Source: Bacteroidota bacterium (GTDB taxonomy: Bacteria; Bacteroidota; Bacteroidia; Chitinophagales; Chitinophagaceae). Taken from it: a stretch of DNA of 64,000 bases. Below the pieces are notes generated by a model. That model was not told the origin of the DNA. It ran no database searches and was given only the letters and a program-made list of their open reading frames with translations. How positions within the stretch are numbered: position 1 is the first letter of the stretch; each line of letters begins with the position of its first letter. The stretch covers positions 742,001 through 806,000 of the forward strand of contig JADJJH010000003.1 in assembly GCA_016706595.1 (NCBI GenBank). Reading direction: 5' to 3'. Made by a program: the position numbers and the translations under genes. Shown here one piece after another: positions 17,406 through 26,579 of the stretch.

Positions 17406-20358
17406 TTATCGAATTAAACTCACATTACCTTGCTTGTAAAAACGTTTGCCTGTTGATGAAACGCCATCTAACAAATAAACATAAGTACCTAATGGTTACG
17501 GAACGCCTTTGTATTGTCCGTTCCAACCTTTATTAATATCATTGGTTGAGAAAATTTCTTCCCAACGATTAAAGATCTTAAATGAGTTTAAACTTACCAT
17601 ACCTCTTACGATAATTCGTAATTCGTCGTTGATACTTGTACCTGAACCTGGACTGAATGCGTTTGGTAAATCGAGCAATGATTCTGGACTTACAATTACA
17701 TCTACCGAATCAAGTGTTTCGCAACCACTTTCGGTTTGCGCAGTAATAAAATAGCGAGTAGTTACCGAAGGTGTAGCAATCGGATTTTTAATATTGGTAG
17801 CACTTAAACCATTTGGAGGAAACCAACTAAAGAAGCTACAATTTCCATCAGCGTACAATTGTGCTGATTCACCAGGGAATATGGTATGATTTTCACCGGC
17901 ATCAATTACCGCTTCAGGGTAAACAACCACATTGGCATTAGCTGAATCGAGACAACCTTTTGTATTTACACCATAAACCGTGTAGGTTGTAGTTGCAATA
18001 GGGAAAACAGTAATATTCGAAGAGGTGCTATCATTTAAGTACAAAGTTGGTTGCCACAAATAATTTACACCACCTATAACATTGAGGTAAGCGCTATCTC
18101 GCGGACAAATACTTCGATCGCCATCAACAATTAAGAATTTAGAAGGGTTCACCGTCATTAACACAAAATCTGTATCTGAACAACCTATGGGGTCGCTAAC
18201 AATTAACTGAAGGTTAGTAGTTGCCACACCATCAAAAACCGGATCAGGTATACTGCTGCTAGATAAATTTGAAACCGGTGCCCAAGTATAGGTATATAAT
18301 GCGTTAGCCGGACTCACAGATGATGAAAGATGAATGGTATCATTTACGCAAAGTTCGCGATCAAGTCCGGCATTGAGCACAGGGATTGGATTTACAGTAA
18401 TGGTAAAACCTTGCGTTGAATCAGGGCAACCTGTTTTTGATGCAGTGAAATTATATGGATATACACCAGGTGCTGTTGGTGTAATCGAAGGTGCAATACC
18501 ACTTGGGTTACTAACATAAGCAGAAGGAGTCCAGGTATAAGTATACTTTGGATTACCGCCTAAAGCAGTAACGGCTACAGTATTGCCATTACAAATAGTT
18601 GTATCTCCATTCAAGATATCAAATCCTTTTAATACCTCAATATTTACTACAGCCGATGAAGAACATGCCAAAACACCTTGAGGCACAACAGTTACTGTAT
18701 AACTTGTGCTATTGGTAGGGGTTTGCATAATAGGGTTACTAATATTTGCATTATTTAAATATAAACTTGGCGACCATGTGTAATTATAGGGTTGCCCAAT
18801 CGGCAATGCATTTACATTTAATTGCAAATTAGCATTGATACATGTAACCGTATCAGGGGTAATGGTAAGCGATGGTCCAGCTGCTACAACTATCGTTACA
18901 GTATCTACGCTTCGGTCGCAAAGTGAAGAAAGATTACTCGTGACGACATAGGATGTAGTGAGAGTTGGGGCCACTTTAGGTGAATCGCAATAGGTACATG
19001 ACATCGAAGTACTATCACTTCCACCGGGTAAAACAGTCCAATGGAAAGTAGTACCGCCGCCAACATATAATTGAGTTGAATCTCCTAAACATATAGAAGT
19101 ATCGGCCGAAGCAACTGTAATTGGATTGATATAAATTGGAATTGTGAACGTATTTGAGACCAAAATTCCAGGAGGTACGCAACTTGAATCTTTCACCGTT
19201 ACACTAAGTACATGCAATCCTGTATCCATTAAACCGGTTACCCAAGTAAAACAAGCTCGAATAGAATCGGTCAATGTGTTTGTATAAACGATATTTGATC
19301 CGGGTGCTGCTACATTATGGTTATCATTTGGAACTAAAATCGCTGCAGCACTTGTAGAAGTAATATCAAAACAGAACTCCAAGGTATCGGTAGCGCAGCC
19401 TTGAACAACCCCGGCAAGTAGTTGTCCGCCAATTATAGTTAAGGAATCAAGGCCGTAAACCGGTGAAGGTGTACTACAATTTTTGGACCACAATTTGTAA
19501 ATCTCGCATCACAGAGCCAATAAATACGCCCGCTCGATATTCACTTACTTTTACTGTAATTACATAAGCACCCGTTGCAGCAGCGGTAAATGATACTGCC
19601 CCTGTTGATGGGTTCACATTATACGTAAGATTTGTTGGGAACGGATTTAATGGGGTAAACATTGGCCTGGCGCAGGGGTGTTACATAGTTGCAATTGGTT
19701 GGTGTAACCGGACAAGCACCTGTTGATGAACGAGGTTGTATAGATTCAAAATGAAGTGAATCGCCATTGGCATCAATCGTTCCATTATTATAGTTAAATG
19801 GTTGATTAATACAACAATAGGGGATTGGTGGATTTGAGAAATACGGTGAATTGTTGTTTTGTGAAACCGTATTATCAAAAATGGCTTCTACATATAAAGA
19901 TTGACCTCCTGGCGCAACCAAATTTAAAATGGCATTATTACGTGCATTAATTGTAACCGAAAATTTCCACAAACTACATGTAGTTGCTAAGGTATACGTA
20001 TTAGTGTACCACCATTCTTGATACCAGGTAAGGTTCCTCCGGTACAAGTTGTAGGAAAACCAGGGCATCCCGTACCAACCGGTGTTCCGTTTGGCGCACC
20101 ACCAGGTAAGGGACCTGCATTAGCCAAAACTATACTGCCATTGGTTCCGCAATTGTTGCTATAACACATGGTTACAGAGGTTGGCGCTGTTGCTGCACCG
20201 GCACAATCTCGATAGAATTTATAAATAAATTTGTAGGTATTGGTTGTACCGGGTACTAATTCATAGATCAATTCTGCTCCTGCAGCATGTGTCGCATATA
20301 CTTTATTAACGCTAATCATGCCAACGAAAAGGAAAAGTGCGGTTAGAACTTTTTTCAT
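17406..20358 (-). CDS. gliding-motility-associated (CHU_C, T9SS type B) secreted protein, disrupted by a nonsense codon and three frameshifts
   Basis: The gene starts MKKVLTALFLFVGMISVNKVYATHAAGAEL and encodes a cell-surface protein of about 980 residues, with several ~85-residue PKD/Ig-like units (for example GLDRELCVNDTIHLSS) and the C-terminal module from LPNAFSPGSGTSINDELRI to GNVSLIR. That module directs T9SS type B secretion. Breaks: about 20017 (one base missing; repair reads LPGIQEWWYTNTY), about 19668, and about 19485 (one extra A; repair reads IVVQNCSTPSPVYG). A stop codon follows KGVP at 17496-17498, where CAA is expected; the frame beyond it continues in register (PLGTYVYLLDG...) to TAA 17406. 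The tail is therefore probably real. Confidence 0.82.
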
Positions 20359-20466
20359 GTGTTTTTATTTATTGTTTTTAATTTATCATATAAAATTAGG
20401 CATATAAATATCTCGTTTTAGTTGAACAAGATCTGCAAAGCCTTATCTCATATTAAAAATAAAGTT

Positions 20467-20474
20467 TAAAAGTA
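20467..20474 (-). promoter_or_regulatory. -7-like element for the CHU_C protein gene
   Basis: The minus strand reads TACTTTTA, 7 of 8 bases of the consensus, about 108 bp upstream of the start, implying a long leader. Confidence 0.4.
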
Positions 20475-20498
20475 GTATAAATTATCTCAAAATTTGGA

Positions 20499-21506
20499 CT
20501 AAAACTGAAAAAATACTTTGGTCGCTCCATATCCGTATTTGACATCGAACTCATTGACGTAGCTTTTGATGTGTTTGGTTTGGTTTAGCAGTTTTATTAT
20601 TTCAAGTTTTAATACCCCTTTACCTATACCATGAATTAAAATTAAGGTGGGTTGATGGGTCGCAATGGCTAAGTCTAAGGCTTGTTGACAAGCCTTTAGC
20701 TGAATGCCAATAATTTCGGATGAGGATAAATGATGATGATGTTGAATCAGTTGTTCAATATGCAAATCAACCTCAGTTGTGGCAGATTTTATGGCCTTCG
20801 AAAAATCAAAATGGTTCTCGTTTTTTGGCGCTTGAAGTACTTGCATTTTTGTAAACACAATTTCTTCCTTTTCCGAGGCAGAATCTGTTCAAATAATTGA
20901 AAGTGAAAGAATGCCTGGTTCTCAAATCGAACGGCATCCATTTTTTCTAGCAATTTTTTCGGTTTCATCTGTAAAACACCCTCATTATCTAAAATTTTAT
21001 CCTGCTTATCTATAAATCGATACCTAAAAACTGCATGATTACTTAGTGCGTCGAAAGCCAAATCGTGCAGATAAAAATGTTGGCGATGCAAAATATCAGA
21101 ATGCAGACTGAACTGGGTTTCTTGTTTTACCAAACTCGTATATTCAAACTGATAATCGTGCTCAGTTTCGTTATAAATATAAATTTTAACCTTGCTCACA
21201 ATTTCCTCAAATCCATCTTGCAAATAAACGGGCATACACACTAAATAGAGACCATCCGGAAATGCGGCAACTCGCCCAGCATTTTTCCCCGGTATCAGCT
21301 GATCTGCACGAATATTCGTCTTTTTTTAGCTTGGGTATTTTTTTCATAAACCACCGCAAATACGGATGTTCAAGGTCGTCGAGAAAGGCATGATACAATT
21401 TGTTGTTGACCTTAACACTTGCCATATCACTACCAATGAATTCATCGATTTCACCTTCCTCATTATTGCTTTTTATATAAACAGGGTCACCAATCGAAAA
21501 TTTCAT
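20499..21506 (-). CDS. Smr domain protein with DUF2027-like N-terminus (two apparent frameshifts)
   Basis: The protein starts MKFSIGDPVYIKSNNEEGEI, a small SH3-like barrel also seen at the N-terminus of DUF2027 proteins. A middle beta domain follows, and the C-terminal Smr domain carries VDLHIEQLI and LILIHGIGKGVLK, the two Smr motifs (LDxH and HGxG). Smr domains are nucleic-acid nucleases or binding modules. The frame breaks in a run of seven T (21321-21327, eight expected; repair gives KKTNIRADQLIPGKNAGRV) and near 20887 (repair gives SEKEEIVFTKMQ). It is divergent from the methyltransferase gene with overlapping promoters. Confidence 0.85.
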
Positions 21507-21516
21507 CTTAAAGAAT

Positions 21517-21524
21517 TACGTTTG
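21517..21524 (+). promoter_or_regulatory. TAnnTTTG -7 element for the methyltransferase gene
   Basis: TACGTTTG, a perfect match, ends 15 bp before the ATG at 21540. It lies inside the 5' leader expected for the divergent Smr gene. Confidence 0.6.
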
Positions 21525-21526
21525 CA

Positions 21527-21534
21527 CAAAGTTA
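21527..21534 (-). promoter_or_regulatory. TAnnTTTG -7 element for the Smr gene
   Basis: The minus strand reads TAACTTTG, a perfect match, 20 bp before the Smr start codon and only 2 bp from the opposing element. Confidence 0.6.
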
Positions 21535-21539
21535 ATACG

Positions 21540-22190
21540 ATGGCAGGAATAAGAAGGTGGAAGACGGCACAATATGCTGAAAGAAAGTGGTGGCAATTGT
21601 ATTTGCGAAATAAGGAAGTGGGAAACTATCTTGAATGGAAGCAAAAATATTGGCAACAATTACTATCTACCTGCGGACATTATTTTTCGGTTCCACCAAC
21701 GGCAACTATTTTGGATGCGGGGTGTGGACCTGCAGGCATTTTTATGGCTTTCCCTAATAATCAAGTTACGGCTATCTATCCATTATTAGATGCCTACGAA
21801 ACAGATTTGCCTCATTTCAAAAAAGAGAATTACCCTCATACAAAATTTATTCAATCGAGTTTAGAAGATTTTACAACTGAAAATAAATTTGATTTAATTT
21901 TTTGTATCAATGCAATTAATCATGTTCAAGATATTCAAAAAAGTTTTGATAAACTAGTTTCTTATGCCGAAAGTGGTGCTTATATTGTCGTAACCATTGA
22001 TGCCCATACGCATACCATTTTTAAAAAGATATTTCGATTCATACCCGGAGATATTTTGCATCCTCACCAATTCGATGTAAATGAATATCAAAATATGCTA
22101 TTGCAAAGAGGTTGTACTATTGAAGGCACCGAATTACTGAAACATACTTTTTTGTTTGATTATTATATGGTGATTGCGAAGAAAAAGTAG
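21540..22190 (+). CDS. class I SAM-dependent methyltransferase
   Basis: This 216-residue protein has the Rossmann SAM-binding motif I ATILDAGCGPAGIFMAF near residue 60 and a motif IV-like KFDLIFCINAINHV near 118. The opening is unusually basic and aromatic (RRWKTAQYAERKWWQLYL). The start at ATG 21540 is chosen because it follows a -7 element by 15 bp and precedes the first family-like residues; the longer frame runs through the divergent gene. The substrate cannot be told from the sequence. Confidence 0.85.
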   Translation: MAGIRRWKTAQYAERKWWQLYLRNKEVGNYLEWKQKYWQQLLSTCGHYFSVPPTATILDAGCGPAGIFMAFPNNQVTAIYPLLDAYETDLPHFKKENYPHTKFIQSSLEDFTTENKFDLIFCINAINHVQDIQKSFDKLVSYAESGAYIVVTIDAHTHTIFKKIFRFIPGDILHPHQFDVNEYQNMLLQRGCTIEGTELLKHTFLFDYYMVIAKKK

Positions 22191-22294
22191 GGTAGGTGTA
22201 AATAACTTAGTGATACTATTTTATGAACTTGCTGACTTGCAATTCACTATAATTCTAGGTATCTATTCTTGTTAAAATTTCTAGTTAAAATATC

Positions 22295-24649
22295 CTATTG
22301 CAAATCAATCCCTAATTGCAAAGTAAAATTTCTTGGTGCGCCTAAAATGGCAGGTCTTTCGGCATACACTGTATTCAATACATTTTTAGTGATGAAAGAA
22401 AGCTTACTATCTTTGGATAATTGACAAGACAAACGGATATCCCAAATAAAAGTACCCTTATTATACTTTTTTCTAAATTCATCAACAGTTGACGGAATTC
22501 CGGTGCCAAGTTGAAATACCACACCAAAAGGATTTTCGTTGGGTTTTGAATTTTGGAATACCTCATCTATATTTTGCATAAAAGAATTGTACAAAACCGT
22601 ATTGCCTATAGAAAACCGTTTGTAAGTATGTTCTAAATCAAATTTCACACTATGTCGATATCGATATTTCAATGTTTTACTGTTGCCACTAACGTTTACT
22701 AAAATAGCCGAATCGGGTCGAAGTAAAATTGGGTTCATGCTTGTATAACCAATCATACTTCGTGATTCAACACCAAAATTTTACCTTGCGCCATGATAGA
22801 AATATCTAATCCATTGATTCGGGTGCTTCCCACATTTATCGATTTAAAACCTAAATATTCAGTGGGGTTGCTTACTTGAGCCAAAGTTGAATCGGCCGGT
22901 AAAAACAATCCGAAATTGAACTCCATCATCTTATTATATTCCATCCAAAAGCCTGCGATATCAATAACACCCATCCATGATCCTACTTTAAATCCTTGTT
23001 TGATGCCTATCTCTAAGCTCCAACCAGTTTCAGATTGTAAGCCAGGATTTGGAAATACTCTCGATGCGCCAAAGTGGTACTTACAAATCGTTCGGCAATA
23101 CTAGGGTATCGATAACCTTGTCCAAATGAGGCGCGTAAAAAAGTAGCTTTATGTAATTCATAATTTAGGCCTGCTCGCATCACCGGTTTTTTTTCAAGGG
23201 CATAATCATCCACTCTATTCATCTCATAACGCACACCTAAGGAAGTCCAGAGTTTATTGATTTTTTTTTCAAGTTGCAAGTAAGGTGCAATATTCGAAAT
23301 GGTATGGTTGCCGTATAAATCACCAATAATATTACTATAACTTGCCGTAATGCCACTCACTACATTTAATTGTTTTAGCAGAGCAGATTTTTGATTAAAT
23401 GATTTTTGAAATTGGTATTCACCATAATAGGTATCGGCTTTTGAAGATTGTTTTTTTTCGGGTATTTCATTCTGACTTCTAAACCATCTTGTTCGTAAAA
23501 AATGTTTCGTACCGCTTTTTGAATAATACTGTATATAAGGATCTACATTCATTCGCAATCCTTGGTTTTTATTTAGGGTAGTGCTCGAATCGGCTAAGCC
23601 ACCAAAGGGCTGATAATATTTATTTCCATGGATACTGTCGGGTTGCCAAAAGAAAAGGTTTGACTTTTATTTTTTTGAAGATTTGCATTTACGCCAACTA
23701 TTAATCCTTCAATTTTTTTTGATCTGCGTCGAAGATTTACATTCATACGTGCACGCCTGTTTAAATCGCCTTGTAAATAAGAATCTTCGCTATACCATGC
23801 CGAACCAAAAACTACATCGGTTTGTTTAAACTTCTGCGAATGCATGAAATAACCGCCATTAAAACCGGGTTGTTGTTTACCCCACCATTTCCAACTTTTA
23901 TCTGCCGGGTTCCCATACATGCCATTATATATCATGGCTTTGGTTCGAGGTTTACTTTTTGCAAATCCGGTTCTAAAATTAATAACCCCATTTAAAGCCG
24001 ACGAGCCATATAATGAAGAGGAAGCGCCTTTAATAATTTCAATTTGTTCACAGTTTTCAATCGGCAAAAAATCCCATTTAGCATCACCCGCATCGGCAGT
24101 AATCATGGGCATGTCGTCAACTAAAACCAAAACCCGACTTCCGGCACCATAACTCCAACCCGAACCACCCCGAATATTTACTTGATTTTCAATCACATCC
24201 ACACCAGGCACTCGTTGCAAGGCGTCATCCATCGAGTTATTGGCAGTTTGCATAATATAAGCAGGCTTAAGTACTTCAATAGAAACCACTTCTTCAGCCG
24301 CTCTTTTTTCAAATCTACTTCCACTAACCGTTATCTGCTTCATCAATTCGGTTTTGGAACTTAATAAAATGAGTAGGTCATTCATATTATCCTTAAGCGT
24401 GATGGTCACATTTTTTTTGATATATCCTGTGTATGAAAAGCCAATGATATGATTTCCACTTGCTGTACTCAAATTAAATTCCCCTTGAAAATCAGTGCGA
24501 GTAACTGGTTTGTCATCTAATAATACGGTCACACCAATCAATGGTTCTTGATTACTTGAATCCTTTACAATGCCATGTATACTTGCTTTTTGCGAGTATG
24601 CGATAGATGATATTAGTAATAGAAAATATAGGAGTTGGAATTTCTTCAT
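22295..24649 (-). CDS. TonB-dependent receptor with carboxypeptidase-like N-terminal domain (three apparent frameshifts)
   Basis: The start is at 24649 (MKKFQLLYFLLLISSIAYSQ, a signal peptide). A carboxypeptidase regulatory-like domain (ASIHGIVKDSSNQEPLIGVTV) spans about residues 21-100, then the plug (VNIRGGSGWSYGAGSRVLVLVDDMP), then the barrel, ending LQLGIDLQ. Breaks: about 23640 (repair gives GNPDSIHGNKYYQPFGG), about 23071 (repair gives TLGASRVFPNPGLQSETGW) and about 22783 (repair gives FGVESRSMIGYTSMN). All three are single missing bases. It should import a ligand across the outer membrane. The plug resembles vitamin B12/colicin-type receptors, but the ligand is unknown and no SusD-like partner is present. 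Confidence 0.85.
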
Positions 24650-24702
24650 GCTATAATTTTGAGAAAAATAAGAAATCATTACCTTTATCCAAATTATTTA
24701 AT

Positions 24703-25584
24703 ATGAAAAAATTTACAGTTACATCTGTGTTATTTCTTTTTGCGAGTCAATTATTCGCCCAAACTCCTTGTGTGCCGGGAACTATAGTAGGCACTGGTAA
24801 TGGTTATATTATACCTGATAGTGCAACCAATTTTGCCAATGCTTGTCCGGGTACAAATTACCAACAAACATTGTATATCAAAGCACCTAAGGATACTTCG
24901 ATTGCGGTAACTACGCCATTAAGTGGTGTAATTACAGCTGATATTGATTCATTTGTATTTGATGCCAATATTGTTGGCTTGCCTTCATACCTGAATTTAA
25001 TTAGTACGCCGGTAAGTTTACCTGCTACAGGAACAGGAAATCCAAAAAATGATTTTGTTCGTTTAGTAGTTCCTGGCGATTCATTAGCATGTGTAAGTAT
25101 TGGAGGTATGGTGCCAGTTTCTACGCCTGCAGCAACTTTACCTCTATCGGCTAAGCTACGAGTGTATTTAAGTAATATGCACAGTACCAATGTTGCTTTG
25201 GAATTAGGTATACCAGCTTTATATCCGGGGAGAAAAACAGATACAGTTGTGAACCTAAATTATTATAAAATAGTAGTGTATCCAACGCCATGTTGGCCAA
25301 CTGCAGTTGACAATATCACGAAATATAATTTCTATGTAATTGCATGCACACCTAATCCTGCACATTCACAAGCGCAAATTAGCTTTGAAAGTAAATCAGT
25401 AGCCAATTATCAATTTACAATGGTTAATGCTTTGGGCGAAACAATCTTAACTCAATCAATAAATGCCGATGCAGGCATTAATTACTTAAATATCAACACT
25501 TCTAATTTGGCAAATGGTATGTACTTGTATTCTTTATCAGATGGTAAAAACATATTGAGTAAAAAAATGGAAGTAAGAAATTAA
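24703..25584 (+). CDS. secreted protein with T9SS type A sorting domain
   Basis: This 293-residue protein has a signal peptide (MKKFTVTSVLFLFASQLFAQ) and an unassigned beta-rich middle region (PGTNYQQTLYIKAPKDTSI onward). The C-terminal sorting domain starts around VIACTPNPAHSQAQISF and ends KKMEVRN, with the NGMYLYSLSDG block typical of type A domains. The start at 24703 is chosen for the signal peptide. A -7-like TACCTTTA lies about 15 bp upstream. A terminator follows 22 bp after the stop. I do not recognise the middle domain. Confidence 0.8.
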   Translation: MKKFTVTSVLFLFASQLFAQTPCVPGTIVGTGNGYIIPDSATNFANACPGTNYQQTLYIKAPKDTSIAVTTPLSGVITADIDSFVFDANIVGLPSYLNLISTPVSLPATGTGNPKNDFVRLVVPGDSLACVSIGGMVPVSTPAATLPLSAKLRVYLSNMHSTNVALELGIPALYPGRKTDTVVNLNYYKIVVYPTPCWPTAVDNITKYNFYVIACTPNPAHSQAQISFESKSVANYQFTMVNALGETILTQSINADAGINYLNINTSNLANGMYLYSLSDGKNILSKKMEVRN

Positions 25585-25605
25585 TATCTTCCTCAAAATT
25601 AAATT

Positions 25606-25638
25606 ATCCGGTATCAGCGATGATGCCGGATTTTTTTT
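25606..25638 (+). terminator. intrinsic terminator
   Basis: The stem atccggtatca / tgatgccggat (one mismatch or G-T pair) with a 4-base loop is followed by eight T. It ends the T9SS protein transcript. Confidence 0.85.
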
Positions 25639-25670
25639 GCATTATATTTTAAAAGCTAGTAGCAGACCTT

Positions 25671-25678
25671 TACTTTTG
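25671..25678 (+). promoter_or_regulatory. TAnnTTTG -7 element for the ridA-like gene
   Basis: TACTTTTG, a perfect match, 21 bp upstream of ATG 25700. It supports that start over the longer frame. Confidence 0.65.
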
Positions 25679-25699
25679 TTTTATACGAATCCAATTACA

Positions 25700-26119
25700 A
25701 TGAGCGAAATTATTTCAACATCCAAAGCACCTCAGGCAGTAGGCGCTTATCCGCATGCCCGTAAAGTAGGCAACTTGTTATTTTTGTCGGGAATTGGTCC
25801 ACGAACCGCAGTTACCAACGAAATACCAGGTTTAAGCTTAGATAAAAATGGAAATTTTTTAAGTTTCGATTTTGAAGCACAATGTCGTAATGTGTTTGAT
25901 AATGTACGCATTGTATTAGAAGAAAGCGGCAGTAAATGGGAGAACTTAGTGGACGTAACTGTTTTTTTAGTGAATATGAAACGCGATTTTCATACCTATA
26001 ATAGATTGTATGCAGAGTATTTTAAAGATGCTCAACCTTGCAGAACAACGGTTGAAATTAATAGTTTGCCTACCCCCATTGCGATTGAACTAAAATGTAT
26101 TGCAACCATTGAAGCTTAA
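25700..26119 (+). CDS. RidA family protein (YjgF/YER057c/UK114)
   Basis: This 139-residue protein has the chorismate-mutase-like RidA fold. Family landmarks are APQAVGAYPHARKVGNLLFLSG near the start, ENLVDVTVFLVNMKRDFHTYN near residue 77 and QPCRTTVEINSLPTPIAIELKCIA at the end, with the arginine of CRTTVE in the position used by RidA deaminases. The inserted loop PRTAVTNEIPG suggests a subgroup other than canonical RidA, possibly an aminomuconate-deaminase-like branch, so no symbol is given. Canonical members hydrolyse reactive enamine/imine intermediates in the cytoplasm. A hairpin repeat begins at the stop codon. Confidence 0.88.
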   Translation: MSEIISTSKAPQAVGAYPHARKVGNLLFLSGIGPRTAVTNEIPGLSLDKNGNFLSFDFEAQCRNVFDNVRIVLEESGSKWENLVDVTVFLVNMKRDFHTYNRLYAEYFKDAQPCRTTVEINSLPTPIAIELKCIATIEA

Positions 26120-26240
26120 TCGGCGTTTTGCAAACCTAATATGATTTTTACTCATATTTTGCAACGCTTTATTACATCGGTCAACGCTTTTGATAGTCAG
26201 TATGCATAATTCGAAACCTTGTCTGAAAGTTTTTTAGTGT
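26119..26240 (+). repeat. 3'-end repeat related to 43205-43327, diverged copy
   Basis: Directly after the ridA stop, blocks cctaatat, gctttatta, ggtcaacgc and ccttgtctgaaagtttttt appear in the same order and at nearly the same spacing as in the element after the hexosaminidase gene. The inverted arms are poorly preserved here. The rest of the gap to 26550 holds only a short palindrome near 26397-26415. Confidence 0.45.
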
Positions 26241-26550
26241 TGCTTATAAGAGGCAACTTTTACAAAGAAGAGTTCAATATCTTTCGTATTATTTTGTAGT
26301 AAACGCAATTGGTGGCAAGGATAGAGGCGGTCTCGATGCAAATAATTGTACTTTATAAATATAATTTGTTCAGCAACGAGATGAGCCGTAAGCTTGTCTG
26401 TTTGACAAACAGGCCTGTCTGCCACCCAAAAAATCAATGAAACTTTGTTATAAATTCAACATATTGATAGAAATCTCAATAATTATCAGCATTAACTCGT
26501 TTTCATATTATTTAACTTTCAACAAATAGTAATACTCTGATTCCTTTTTT

Positions 26551-26558
26551 TATATTTG
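26551..26558 (+). promoter_or_regulatory. TAnnTTTG -7 element for the GT117 operon
   Basis: TATATTTG, a perfect match, 21 bp upstream of the ATG at 26580. Confidence 0.65.
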
Positions 26559-26579
26559 TCACCTTATTAAAAATAAAAT

